DNA from: Juglans regia | Lineage: Eukaryota > Streptophyta > Magnoliopsida > Fagales > Juglandaceae | Length of the DNA: 64,000 bases | Direction: 5' to 3' | Assembly: GCF_001411555.2 (NCBI RefSeq) | Contig: NC_049904.1 | Span: 185,373-249,372 of the forward strand | Shown: piece by piece, positions 35,501 through 46,595 of the stretch | How positions within the stretch are numbered: position 1 is the first letter of the stretch | How the letters are laid out: every line of letters starts with the position of its first letter | Program-made: the position numbers and the translations under genes | The notes under the pieces: generated by a model | The model's input: only the letters and a program-made list of their open reading frames with translations | The model's database searches: none | Told to the model about the DNA's origin: nothing

Positions 35501-37120
35501 CTGTGTATATTTACTGAATAATTTTTTTTTTATTTAATATATATTTTTCATATATGTGGAATAAGGAACACTATAAAACATTACTTATCAAAAAAAAAAA
35601 AAAAGAAGGAACACTATAAAACATAATTGAAGGTAAAAAAAATATTAGCATGATCATCAACATGAAGAGCTTTAACGCACATCATGGTTGTGACGGCATA
35701 AATTGCAAATGATGATTCTCTCGTCAACCAAAAACTCTACATATCCATTTGACGTTATGGTTGTAAAGAAGAACATGAAAGGGGTGAATAAGAGATAATA
35801 AAGAAATATTCCTAGTTGATTGGTGATCTTAGAAAAATACATCTTTTGACATTTTGAAAATTTTTAGGGTCTTACTTTTGAGTGCCTCCGCGCCTATTAG
35901 AACTCTCTGGCCATATGTGGTTCATTTCTAACAGACTCTTATTTTCTTGTGTTAGGTTCTTCTAAGCCGTTTGCGGTTGTTCTTGAGCCCTGGGTATCCA
36001 TATGAGGACATTTTAAGGACATTCCACAATCAGACCAACATCATCATGTGCTCATACCTTCCCATTTTTACTAGCTTTAATAGAACCAAAGGTACACTAC
36101 TCCGTACTTCATTGATCTTATATCTGGACAGGTGACTCCATTGACATTATATCGTTCCATATCTAGTTTAAATATCCTTCTAGGGGCATATCATTCTCCA
36201 ACTATATTTGACTGAACCAATAAAAAATAATTTTAAACATTTCTTTTTCAAAATTTCACTTCTTTTTTTGTGAAGAAAATTAATTTTTCATTTATGAAGG
36301 TACCAATATTTGAAAAAAAAATTAAAAAAAAAAAATGTAGTCTATTGGTTGTCAAATGGAATGCAAGTTTCATTTTCCCTAATTTAATGTGTGTTTGCGA
36401 TTTGTTCTGATTCCTTGGAGACTCTTTGCAGGGGGTTTGATTCAGTTAAATCATGGAAGGCCTCAACCTCTTCAATATGTGGTCAATGCAGCCTTTTTAG
36501 CTACGCTCTATAGTGATTATCTCGAAGCTGCAGATACACCTGGTTGGTATTGTGGGCCCAATTTTTATTCAACCAAAGTCTTGCGTGATTTTGCCAAAAC
36601 ACAGGTACATTTAGGCTGCGTTTGGATCATAAAATACTCTCAATTCATCTCGACTCTTCTCACTTGATAATAAGTTGGTACTGATAAATGGTAGACAATT
36701 CTGTGGTGTTATTGGCAGGTTGATTACATCCTTGGAAAAAATCCTCGGAAGATGAGCTATGTTGTGGGTTTTGGTAATCATTACCCAAGACACGTCCACC
36801 ATAGAGGTGCATCTATCCCCAAGAACAAGATCAAGTATAACTGTAAAGGAGGCTGGAAATGGAGGGACAGTACGAAGCCAAACCCAAATACACTGGTTGG
36901 AGCTATGGTTGCTGGCCCTGACAAGCATGACGGTTTCCATGATGTTCGTACAAACTACAATTACACGGAGCCGACTCTTGCTGGCAACGCAGGTTTAGTT
37001 GCTGCACTTGTGGCTTTGTCAGGTGATGGGACTTCTGGGATTGACAAGAACACCATTTTCTCCGCGGTTCCCCCTATGTTTCCAACCCCACCACCACCTC
37101 CGGCACCTTGGAAACCATGA
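26588..37120 (+). CDS. KOR1: Membrane-anchored endo-1,4-beta-glucanase, GH9 subfamily A (KORRIGAN type)
   Basis: Six coding exons join with correct phases: 26588-26966, 32138-32448, 34155-34616, 35956-36091, 36432-36604, 36719-37120, giving about 620 residues, the usual length. KORRIGAN acts at the plasma membrane, Golgi and endosomes with the cellulose synthase complex, trimming glucan during cellulose synthesis and cell elongation. Residues 1-72 are a cytosolic tail with 'MYGRDPWGG' and '[12 protein letters not shown]'. About 73-95 are the single membrane anchor (type II). The GH9 domain spans about 110-595, with catalytic Asp in 'YYDAGD' (Asp164/Asp167), His in 'RHVHHRGAS' (about 512-515) and Glu571 in '[14 protein letters not shown]'. 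The C-terminus is proline-rich ('[10 protein letters not shown]'). The start could equally be the second ATG at 26594, which matches the family N-terminus. No lesion was seen. Introns 1, 2 and 4 carry transposons. Confidence 0.95.
27437..27623. repeat. Short imperfect direct duplication in endoglucanase intron 1
   Basis: 'aacttatattaattg' and 'ctccattgccatgcatgttt' at about 27437-27482 recur at about 27562-27606 with few changes, followed in both by 'atataggattagt/atataggactagt'. The second copy was later split by the LINE; its continuation ('gaagaagcgatttcagaata') appears at 31911 after the insertion. Confidence 0.7.
27652..27853. mobile_element. Tourist-like MITE (PIF/Harbinger type), 202 bp
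   Basis: The ends 'ggactcgtttggattcg' and 'cgaatccaaacgtctcc' are inverted repeats, flanked on both sides by TTA (27649-27651 and 27854-27856), the footprint of PIF/Harbinger elements. The interior is repeated 'ctcatctcaactcat' words. It lies near the 5' end of the LINE insertion. Confidence 0.88.
30829..31067 (-). mobile_element. tRNA-derived SINE inserted in the LINE
   Basis: On the minus strand, a pol III A-box-like 'tggcgctcaagtgg' (around 31040-31053) and B-box 'aggttcaaatacc' (about 30989-31001) are followed by a SINE body and a terminal A-run (T-run at 30827-30840 on plus). Flanking 15-bp words 30814-30828 'gcgattgccgatctt' and 31068-31082 'gcgattattgatctt' look like a diverged target duplication. 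The body matches the copy at 33540-33730. It interrupts the LINE reading frame. Confidence 0.85.
32641..33508. mobile_element. Terminal-inverted-repeat element in endoglucanase intron 2
   Basis: Left end 'gtgttgttaaaagc' (32641) and right end 'gcttttgacaacac' (33495-33508) are inverted with one mismatch, about 868 bp apart. Near the left end, 32683-32770 is a small tandem array of 18-bp units ('cgcttatcaaaagcgatt'). No clear target duplication was found, so the superfamily is undetermined and the element call is tentative. Confidence 0.5.
33540..33729 (+). mobile_element. 5'-truncated SINE, same family as 30829-31067
   Basis: B-box 'ggttcaaaacc' at 33554-33564, then 'tctagaggccatcggattg', 'gtgcacttgtagaaagctt', 'gagggcctgtg' and a (aaat)n tail at about 33708-33729. 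It is colinear with the reverse complement of the SINE in intron 1. The tRNA-like A-box half is not present. Confidence 0.78.
34870..35079. mobile_element. Tourist-like MITE in endoglucanase intron 4, 210 bp
   Basis: Ends 'ggcctcgtttgttttt' and 'aaaacaaacgaggcc' are near-perfect inverted repeats. Flanking trinucleotides are TCA and TAA, a degraded TNA-type footprint. The AT-rich interior is shared with 10460-10662. Confidence 0.82.
35582..35605 (+). mobile_element. Micro-insertion: LINE/SINE 3' tail with 19-bp target duplication
   Basis: 24 bp, 'tacttatc' followed by an A-run and a final g, sit between two perfect copies of the 19-bp word 'aaggaacactataaaacat' (35563-35581 and 35606-35624). 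The insert matches only the last bases and poly-A of the local retroposon tails, so reverse transcription stopped almost at once. Confidence 0.85.
36610..36665. mobile_element. Truncated Tourist-like MITE end in intron 5
   Basis: 'tta' + 'ggctgcgtttggatcata' followed by 'ctcaattcatctcgactc' resembles the left ends of the MITEs at 27652 and 54341. No right end is present in the 114-bp intron. Confidence 0.5.
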
Positions 37121-37851
37121 GTTGTTGTCATCTCGGCTTTTTTCTGCCAAGTAATAGTTTATGGAGTTCGTATCTCCTTCCGTGTTAAGGGAAATGCACA
37201 TAAGAAAGCAATGAACAAATTTCCTAAAGACAATAGGTTGGGGATTCAAGGGTCAGGGCATTAAGAATCGATCACTGATATTTGGGAATGTCGTTGTTTG
37301 AGTTTTGTGGTATATGTAATATATTTGTACGAAACCATTATCATTCTTTAGACCAAAGAATTTAACAGTTTGAAATCGGCTGACAAATAAATTTCCATCT
37401 TATTGCATTAATTTTGTTTTCTTTGTATTTTTTGTCTATTCCTGATGACCCTGTAGCTTTCCATAAAATTTCCATCCGATGGGTATCTTCTTGACCTTCG
37501 CGCAGCAGATTTTGCGATTTTGGTATATTCATGTCAATATTTTCAGATTGTGCCAGCTTATTTGAGCCATTACATGAGTTTTCAATTCTTGCACGTTGTC
37601 GGCTACAAACTTGCTAGATTGTCGATTCATAATCTGTCCGTACAATGTTTTGCGGGGAGAATATGACAGTTACCGCTCCTAGATTGTCTCTTGCGTTGTC
37701 ACTGGCTGGGGTCAAGTAATTCTTTTCGAGAAAGTTTAGCTTCGTTGTAAATTAGACTTGTAATATTGGGGGTGGGCTAAAAGTTAAGAACTACACCAGG
37801 AGTCGGCTCTGTCAAATTCGAGATCAACTCGATTTCTTTATTAAGTGGGCT
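37121..37851. other. 3' UTR and downstream flank of the endoglucanase gene
   Basis: The first 200-300 bp after the stop are presumably 3' UTR ('ttgcattaattttg', 'tatttgtacg'). No gene seen. It ends in the 8-bp word AGTGGGCT that flanks the next MITE. Confidence 0.45.
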
Positions 37852-38541
37852 TAGGGTGTAATCGGTCCGGTTTAGTTTGGTTTTGAAAAAATTTTAAAAC
37901 TGAATCGGTATATACCGATTTTGAAAATTTAAGAACCAATATGGACCGATTTATCACCACAACCGGAACTTTCGGTTTTTCCGGTTTAGGTCCGGTCCGG
38001 TCCGATTTTTCAGTTTACAATTTATACGTGCGACAATATATATGTTTAATATAATAATTTTTTTAATACTAAATTTAATTGTGAGAATTTAGTATTTATT
38101 ATTAAGAATTACTAATTCTTTAATATTCGATTATAATAGTATAATATAAGTAGTGTCTAACTTATTAATGAGATTAATAAACTTGAATAATAAGACTAAA
38201 ATAATATAATTAGTGTCTAATTATATTAGTATATTAATTTTATGTTATAAGATTAATAGACTTGAATAAAAAGATTAGAATTTCATATTATATTATTTAA
38301 AAATGTAGCATATAATATATATATAATAATAATATAAAAAATTAAAAATATATATGTAACAGTTCAGTTCAGTTTAGACCTGTTTTCGAAATATGAAAAC
38401 CGGTACCGCACCAATTTAGGACCGGTTTTCATTTTTAAAAGTCGGTACCACACAGAACTGGTTACAAACCGGATCGAACCCACTGGTTCAGTCCTGTCCG
38501 GTCTGGTTCAACCAATTTTTTGGTTTTTTCATAAACCCCTA
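37852..38541. mobile_element. hAT-type MITE, 690 bp, with 8-bp target duplication
   Basis: Begins TAGGGTG and ends ACCCCTA (imperfect inverted termini), flanked by perfect 8-bp copies of AGTGGGCT at 37844-37851 and 38542-38549, the hAT footprint. GC-rich 'accggtccggtt' arms enclose an AT-rich centre. Related in termini to 48510-48990. Confidence 0.88.
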
Positions 38542-38549
38542 AGTGGGCT

Positions 38550-40399
38550 ATTCGTTAACATAATTCTAATTATTTATTAAACAATACAACTCATATAAAC
38601 TCAAGCTCGACTTATCTTGAATAATTTTGTAATTATTATTTTTATAATATTATTCCTATATTTATAGCAAGAATATTTTTAATATTTAAAAAATCAGAGG
38701 AAATCATTTTCCTAATACTAAAAACATTACTCAAATCATTTTAAATATAATCATCAATATATGTATATATATTTTTTTATATTATCAAGAAGTCAAAATT
38801 CTTTTGCTAAGATCTGTACATAAAGTTATAAAATATAATATAAATAATCTATTAAATGAAGCAGCTTGTAGACAAATGCAAAGTTGCTTATATTAAATGA
38901 GTTGTTTATGAACATAAAATCCAACTTGATGTTAAGTTCAAACTTGATTGAAATAAAAGTTAAAAGAATTGACAACACATTATTGCTTGAACTTGGATCC
39001 AGTAAGAGCATTTTTGTTACTTTCCGATTTTCACTTTTCTTACGTTTTATGCGTTACTTTAGAATAGTCACCATGAATCAATGGGAGTTGCTTGTTTCGT
39101 CCCATTGCTGCCACATTATATACTTCTCCTTTCTCGTTTTACATATTCTTTACCTCCCCTTTAGATTGTGTTTTCGCCCTATTAGAAATATAAATCAGAG
39201 TATGTAGCAGAAGTAATATTACCTCATTAGAAAATTTTAGATCTAGTGCAGTTATTCCACGAATTTTTGTAATCGTCGTTGTTCATCCGAAATCCTCTTC
39301 GTCGATGATGGAGTGTGCTATATGGTAGAAAGCCAGAGCAATACTCACACGTTCCACAGCCTACATGCCAAAACTAGAGAGAATTCTTTGAGAGAGAGAT
39401 TGGTGCTTTTGTATCATATTCAACATGGGGAGGAGGTGCTTATTTTAAAGTAACCTCCATGTAATCGATGACTGGACATTTAAGCCCAGCCAGGTGGCCA
39501 TTGTTCTACTTTATTGGCCAAGGCATAACTCCTAACATTATGTCAGACGTTACATGCCGTGGCATGTGAAGAGGGGAAAGGGTTGCCCACTTTGGACGCC
39601 CCCTTTTTATTACTTGCCTCATCTCTTCTTTCTTCTCCTCTATCTTTTTTTGCTTCTTCCTTTTGTTTCTAGCCGATTGGTCTAAGGCTCTCAGGGTTTA
39701 ACCCTCAAAGCAAAAATAAAATGTTTAGTTGTCTCCCTCTAGGTCAGATCGTGGTCTGGGCAGCTACTGATGCATTTATTTTTTGGGTTTGTCATGCTAG
39801 CCTAGGGTGAGTGGGTGGACCGGAACTTTTAACGAGAACGTTCATAGTACGAAAGAAGAAATTATATCATCTCCTTCCAAAACATAATTGGAAGGATCCT
39901 TAATGTTTTCTTGTGGGTAGTTCATATTGTTGCAACTTGTTAGGTGACTGCAACGGATATTTTTCTACTTATTGATTGCCACAGTATGTTTTCCTTTTTT
40001 CTTGTTAATCTTTCAACGATCTCAATCTTTCGATCCTCCCTAATCAATGTTGGTAGCACTCTATTTTGTTGGAACTATAAGAAATTTGTTGAACTTTCAA
40101 ACAAGTTAGTTTTCCACCTCTTTTTTGTGTGGTACAAAACTAGAGGAAACCACAATTTCTCCCAAAAGAGTTAAGTGAACAGACTCACACACCTACTTTG
40201 TTTTAGGCCTATCCCAAGGCTGATCTTAAGTTTGTACTTTATAGGTCTTTTCTTTCTCATGGACTGATCCATGTCAGCCACAGCCCTTCCAACTACTTAT
40301 GTCTCTTTATCACGGACCATTGAATAATATTTGATTTTTCTTTCTTATTTCATTATTATACCTTTTTTTTTTTTGCTAGTCTTCTTATACTTCGTTTAT
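38550..40399. other. Intergenic, no gene recognised
   Basis: AT-rich to about 39200, then mixed composition. Short open frames at 38884-39207 and 39944-40174 show no domain. A possible unclassified repeat around 39240-39900 could not be assigned. Confidence 0.4.
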
Positions 40400-41155
40400 T
40401 GTCAGATGGTTTTAAGACTTAGAAATAATTAAAATATTTATTATTAAATAAAAAATAATGCAAATCATTGTCATTGTTCAATGTGCTGGTTCAGTTGTCA
40501 AGATTTAAATGAAAATGTATCATGGTGACTCAAACTAAGCATGTCTCTTGAGGATAGGAGCCCTAACTGCTTGGCCACCAAACAAGGAGTTGTGCCATTC
40601 GGTGAATTAGAAACATTTTCAATGCATTCTCTAATATTTGAGAAGTTATGACTTCTCACAAGTGTTCTTTCATTTTAATTGTGATTTTTCACAAATATCA
40701 TTTCATTTATATAAGTTGTGACTTTTCACAAGTACCATTTTCTTTCAGTTATCACTTCTCACAAGTACATTTTCATTTTATATAAATAGGAAACCCCAAG
40801 CACAAATTTGTTCACTCAAAATTATCTACAAAAATTAAAGAAACACTTCCTCATTTTTTTTGTCTTTCTTTCTTTGGGCTTTGACTATTTTATATCGGGT
40901 CCGAGGATCTTCTTTTGTGTGTACTGACAAGTAGATTAATGAGAACCGACATTATTGTATCTTGGGAATAGACTGTCAAGAAACTTAGTGCATATTTAAA
41001 TTTGGAGGTGGTAGGATATACTCTAAGAAAAGCATCCATCACAACGTACCTCAATACCAAGTTCTCTCTTTCCAATTTGTTCTTATTATTTTTACATATT
41101 CTCTATTTTACAAAGCATTTGCATGTATATATTTTATTATCCAAGTATTCCCAAA
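40400..41155 (+). repeat. Copia 5' LTR
   Basis: Begins 'tgtcagatggttttaag' and is colinear with 45690-46425 ('caatgtgctggttcagttgt', 'cttggccaccaaacaagga', 'ttattatccaagtattccca'). The right edge is eroded ('cccaaaa' where the partner has 'cccaaca'). Many substitutions against the partner indicate age. Confidence 0.8.
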
Positions 41156-41208
41156 AATCTTAAGAGTATATATTCTATTTATTAAACTAGAGGTAAATTG
41201 TTAATTAT

Positions 41209-41628
41209 TTGATAGCCACCATGACTTCTAACAAACATATTATACCCGAAAAATTTGGAAGAGTTAATTTTAAGTGTTGGCAAGAAAAAATAAAAATCTT
41301 TCTTATAATGCTTGGATTTTATTTTGTTGTTATAAATGATCATCATTTTGATGATTTACATAAAAGCGCATGTACTGTTAAATTGCAAACTTACAAAGTA
41401 AAGGATAATTTATGTAGATGTAAGATTCTAAATCATTTAAGTGATACACTTTTTAATGTTTACCTAGACATTAAATCTGTCAAAGAGATTTGGAATGATT
41501 TTAATAAGAAGTATGATGTAGAAAATGTCGAAATGGATAAGTACTCCACAAACCAATTTCTTGGCTTTAAGATGGATGATTCCAAATCAGTGGTGAGCAA
41601 GCCTATAAGTTACTATCATTTATCATAA
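41209..41628 (+). pseudogene. Copia gag remnant
   Basis: A 139-residue open frame just inside the 5' LTR with features of the UBN2 gag family: an N-terminal 'KFGRVNFKCWQEKI', then 'YKVKDNLCRCKILNHLSD' and 'EIWNDFNKKYDVENV'. It ends at a TAA before any zinc knuckle; degraded copies of the later gag ('CFKCYKPDHLA'-like position) appear at about 41950. It packages element RNA in intact relatives. Confidence 0.78.
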
Positions 41629-44245
41629 ATTGGGCCAATGAGAAATGGGTATTACCAAGTATCTCCAAGTTGCTTGTACAATAGATAAGTTACCTCCTTC
41701 ATGAAAGTATTTTGGTCTATCTATTAAAAATAAGACTAAAGATATGACTATGGAAACCTTGATCTTTGCCATTAGGATCCAAGAACAATAAGACTTGAAA
41801 AATGATCCTATCTCAATATTGATTTTTGATTTCTAGTCTAAAGTAAATATTGTAGAATGCCATAAAACACATAGAAGTCCAAATTCAATAAGAGTAAAAC
41901 TAGTAATGGACACAATTTGAAACCAAAGTACTATATCATCAAGGATGATAAGAGACTCATTTGTTTTAAACTATAACAAACCGGATCACTTGCCAAAATT
42001 GTCGCTATAAGAAGAGAAAAAACCAAGGCAACGAACAACTAAGATGGCCTAACCCACATGTTCATATGGTGCTTTCTGGGACTGACTCTATTGGAATCGA
42101 TGAATGGTATCTAACCATAAGTTTCAAGTTTATCTAGCTTTGTAGTACTACTAATTGGATAATAGACATAGAAGCTAACGTACATATCACTTCTAACCGC
42201 AATATGTTTTCAACGTATCCGGATGCAAGCGGCATGAAAGTGACGATGGATAACTCCACCTCTGCACAAATATTTGGAGTAGGAAAAGTTGAACTCAAAC
42301 TAATGTCTGGAAATACTCTTCCATTAGAAGAAATGTTTTACATGCCAGAGGCGAGGTAGAATCTAATTAGTGGATCTTTACTTAGTAGGGCAGGCTACAT
42401 ATTATTATTTCAATCCAATAAAGTTATTGTAAGTAAATATGTGTCATTTGTGGGGAAAAGTTATGTGCGTGATGATTTGTTTATAATGAATGTTCAAAAC
42501 AATATAGTAGACCAATTTGATTCTAATAATACATTTGCATTTTCTACATGTTCCTCTTCAATATAGCATGCTAGATTAGGCCATGTTAATTACCATAATG
42601 TTAAAAGAATGATGGATTTAGAGATTATTCATAAAATTTTTGTTGATTTGGATGAAAAATGTTTAATATGTGTTCAATCTAAATAGCCTAGAAAATCGTT
42701 TAAATCTATTGTAAGAATTTCATTATTACTTGAATTAATTCATAGTGATGGTTGCTATTTAAATGATATCTCTTCAAAATGTAGTAATAAATACTTCAAT
42801 ACTTTTATAAATCTCTTGTCCAAATTTTATTATGTTTATTTGATGAAAACAAAAGATAAATCTTTTGATAAAATTTTCATCTATAAAATTGAATTTGAAA
42901 ACTAATTTGAGAGAAAGATTAAGATTATTAGGTCTGATATATAGATGATATGAATACTCTTCTAATCAACTGGTTCAATATTGTGAGGATAATGTTATTA
43001 TACATGAGGAAATCACTCCATATTCTCCATAATCCAATAGTATTGTTAAAAGAAAAAATAAAACTTTGGTAGATATGGTCAAATACATACTCTCTAATTC
43101 CGGCCTATCTGAGTAATAGTAGGGGAAGCAATACTTGCATCTCTTTTTTATCCTGAATATAGTACTATTTAAGAAATTCGACAAGACATCATATGAACTT
43201 TGAAATGATAGAATACACAATATTAATTTCTTTAGAATTTGGGGTTGTTTTGCAAATGTTAATGTTTCAAAAATTAAGAAAATGAATGTACCAACAGAGT
43301 AGATGCATTGTTCATTGGGTATGCTAGACGTAGTTCTGCATATAGATTTTTAATTATCAAATCAGAAGTCCAAGGTATTGATCTCAACACCATCATGGAG
43401 TTTGGATGCAACATTCTTTCAAGATATATTTCCTTTCAAAAAATAAAATAAAAAGGTCTTTACCTACATTAATTTCTCATTCCACCGGTAATTAGTCTAT
43501 CATTTTATTTAAACTTGAGATTTTATTTGGATTAGAAAATAGGCTTGGAAGACGAAAACAAGTGAGAAATAAAAAGAATTTTGGATATGATTTTTATTTC
43601 TATTCTGTGGAAGAAGATTTTTTGACTTTCAATGATATCATGTTTTCCATTAATTTTTTTTTTCCCGGAAAGAAGTAGTAAATAATGAGATGGAATCTCT
43701 TAAGACTAATGGTACTTGAAACTTAATGTGATCATCCTCCCGAATGTAAAACATTGGATGTAAATGGATTTTTAAAAAGAAATTGAGACATAATGGTACT
43801 ATCGATAAATTCTATCGATAAATTTAAAACTAGACTAGTTGCAAAAGGCTTTATACAAAAAGAGGATATCGATTATAACGAATTCTCCTGTTACTAGAAT
43901 AATCACAATTCATATTTTAATTGCTCTAGTTGCGATCCATAAACTTGAGGTTCACCAAATGGACGTAAAGACCGTCTTTCTTAATGACGGTCTAGAAGAA
44001 TAAATATACATGGATCAACCAAAGGGATTTGTGGTTCCAAGACAGAAAAGAAAAGTTTGTAGACTTATTAAATCTCTCTATGGTTTAAAATAAGTCCCTA
44101 AACAATGGCATCAAAAATTTGATGAAAGAATTTTATCTTATAATTTCAAGATAAATAAATGTGATAAGTGTTTATACACTAAAATAATTGATGGTGCATG
44201 TGTAATACTATGTCTTTACGTTAATGATATTCTCATCTTTGGTAT

Positions 44246-44290
<45 letters not shown>

Positions 44291-45689
44291 TATGTTAAAA
44301 ACTTTCTATCTAAGAACTTTAACATGAAAGACATGGAAGATGTACAAGTAATTATTGATATTAAGTTAATGAGATCTCGTGATGGTATTAGTATAAATCA
44401 ATCTTATTATATTGAAAGATTCTTAAAAATCTTGAGAGATTCGAATCCAAATCTGTTAGTGCCCTTCTTGATCATTGTTTACATTTAAGTAAGAATCTTA
44501 GAGATCCTATGTCACAACTGAGATATTTCAGATTATTGGTACGCTATTATATATTGCTAATTCTACTACACATGATATTTCATATAATGTGAGTAGACTT
44601 AGTAGATATACTAGTAGGCTTGCTGATTCTCATTGGAAAGCATTGAAGATAATTATTAAATATTTGAGAGGAACCATGACATATGATATCCATTATTCTA
44701 GGTATCCCACTATATCAAAAGCATACAATGATGCTAGTTGGATAACTGACAGTAGATTGTAAGGGAACGAGTGGATATATTTTCACACTTAGTAAATCAA
44801 TTGTGATTTGGAGATTTTTTAAGTAAACTGTGATTTCACGATCTACTATAGAGGTTGAATTAATAGTCTTGGATAGTACCAAACATGAGGTAGAGTGAGT
44901 TAAGAATTTATTGTCAGGAATTCCACTAGTTAAAAAGCTAATGCCAACTATTTTTGTTCTTTGTGACAATCAGGCTATAATAATTGTTTGTAATAATAAA
45001 CACTTTAATTATAAGATTAGACATTTGAGCATCAAACATTTTACTGTAAAATATCTGATAAAGAATGGATACCTGATTTTGGAGTATGTAAAGTCAGAAG
45101 ATAACACAACAGATCCTTTGATGAAAAAATTGACAAAGTCGAACGTTATACGTACATCAAGGATGATGGAATTGAAGCCCATTAATTAGGTTACCTGTAG
45201 CAGCAACCCAACCTTCCTAACTGGAAATCCCAAGAAAAAGATTCAGTGGGAAGAAAAAACTACTTGAGTGACTGGATAACACTTTTAAAATTATATTATT
45301 GGTTCGTCCCTAGGGTGTGAGTATTACAAAATGTAATAGTAAAAGGGAAAACGAAATGTTTTGAATGAGTCCAAAACTAAGTCGAGGTATTAAATTGCAT
45401 GTACCCTTGGAGAACTCACTTATGTGAGTGTCATTGTGAGACCACAGTCTATCGTAATTGGACTATTCCCTAGAGCGCTCACGAATCCAAGATACGGTGT
45501 ACACCCTTTATGCACCACCTTGAAGAAGCCTATATATGTTGTACTTGGTTCACCATGGATCTTTCAGATGGAAACACGCTAAAATTAGGTAGACGCTCAA
45601 AGCCGCAAGCTACTTCTATTGATGCATAGTACTTAGCCTAAAGAAATTTCTTCTATTCTGTTTTTTAAATATTTTGATCAAATGGGGGT

Positions 45690-46425
45690 TGTTGGTTTTT
45701 GAATTTAGAAATGATTAAAATATTTACTAACTAAAAAATAATGTGAACCATTGTTATTGTTCAATGTGTTGGTTCAGTTGTCAAGATTTAAATGAAAATG
45801 TGGCATGGTAACTTGAACCAATGCATGTCTCTAGGGAATATGAGTCTTAACCACTTGGCCACCAAACAAGGAATTTTGCCTTTTGATGAATTATAAACAT
45901 TTTTAATGTATTCTCTACTATATGAGAAGTTAATGACTTTTTACAAATGTTTTTTTATTTTAGTTGTAACTTTTCACGAATACCATTTCATTTATATAAG
46001 ATGTGACTTTTCATAGCTAATCTTTCATTTTAGTTGTGACTTCTCACAATTGTCCTTTCATTCTCTATAAATAAGAAATCTCATCCAGAAATTTACTCAC
46101 TCAAAATTTTCTAAAAAAATTAGAGAAATACATCCTTATTTTTTTCTTTGGGTTTTGGTAATTTTATATCGGATTTGAGGATTTTCTTTTGTGTTTACCA
46201 ACAAGAAGATTAACGAGAACCAACATTATTGTATCTTGAAAGTAGACTGTCAAGAAGCCTAGTGCATTTTTAAATTTGGAGGTAACAAAATCTACTCCAA
46301 AGAAAGTGTCCATAACGTGTCTCAATACTGAGTTCTCTTTTTCTAATTTGTTATTGTTATTTTTATATTCTCTAATTTATAAAGCGTTTGCGTGTATATT
46401 TTTTATTATCCAAATATTCCCAACA
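45690..46425 (+). repeat. Copia 3' LTR
   Basis: Begins 'tgttggtttttgaattt' right after the polypurine stretch 'aaatggggg' and ends 'tattcccaaca' at 46425, giving TGTT...AACA ends. Partner of 40400-41155. Confidence 0.82.
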
Positions 46426-46595
46426 TTGTCTATAGAAAGTTACCACCCAAGGTCTAGAAGATTTTCAATTTCATTTCGCCAACGAGAAGGAATTCTCATA
46501 TTTTCAACCGTATAGAATAAAATCTCAAGACTACAACAATGGCAAGAAGTCCATGACGCAATGTAAAATTTTAATGTATATTACATCTAGAGGTG

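Larger units (their letters stand above)
40400..46425 (+). mobile_element. Ty1/copia retrotransposon with both LTRs, decayed
   Basis: 5' LTR about 40400-41155 and 3' LTR about 45690-46425. Gag at 41209-41628 is a UBN2-type frame ('FKCWQEKIKIFL', 'SVKEIWNDFNKKY'). Protease, integrase and reverse transcriptase are riddled with stops: RT traces 'MDVKTVFLND', 'IYMDQPKGFVVP', 'RLIKSLYGLK' and 'CLYVNDILIFG' at about 43950-44250; RNase H at 44911-45189 ('IFVLCDNQAIII', 'IKHFTVKYLIKNGYL', 'TTDPLMKKL'). Order gag-INT-RT-RH marks copia. A (TA)n tract of about 40 bp interrupts RT at 44252. The polypurine tract 'aaatggggg' precedes the 3' LTR. Target duplication not found. Confidence 0.9.

Noticed and set aside
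44252..44288. (TA)n tract as a functional site
   Set aside because: Simple microsatellite inside a dead reverse transcriptase; similar tracts occur at 58309 and 61160.
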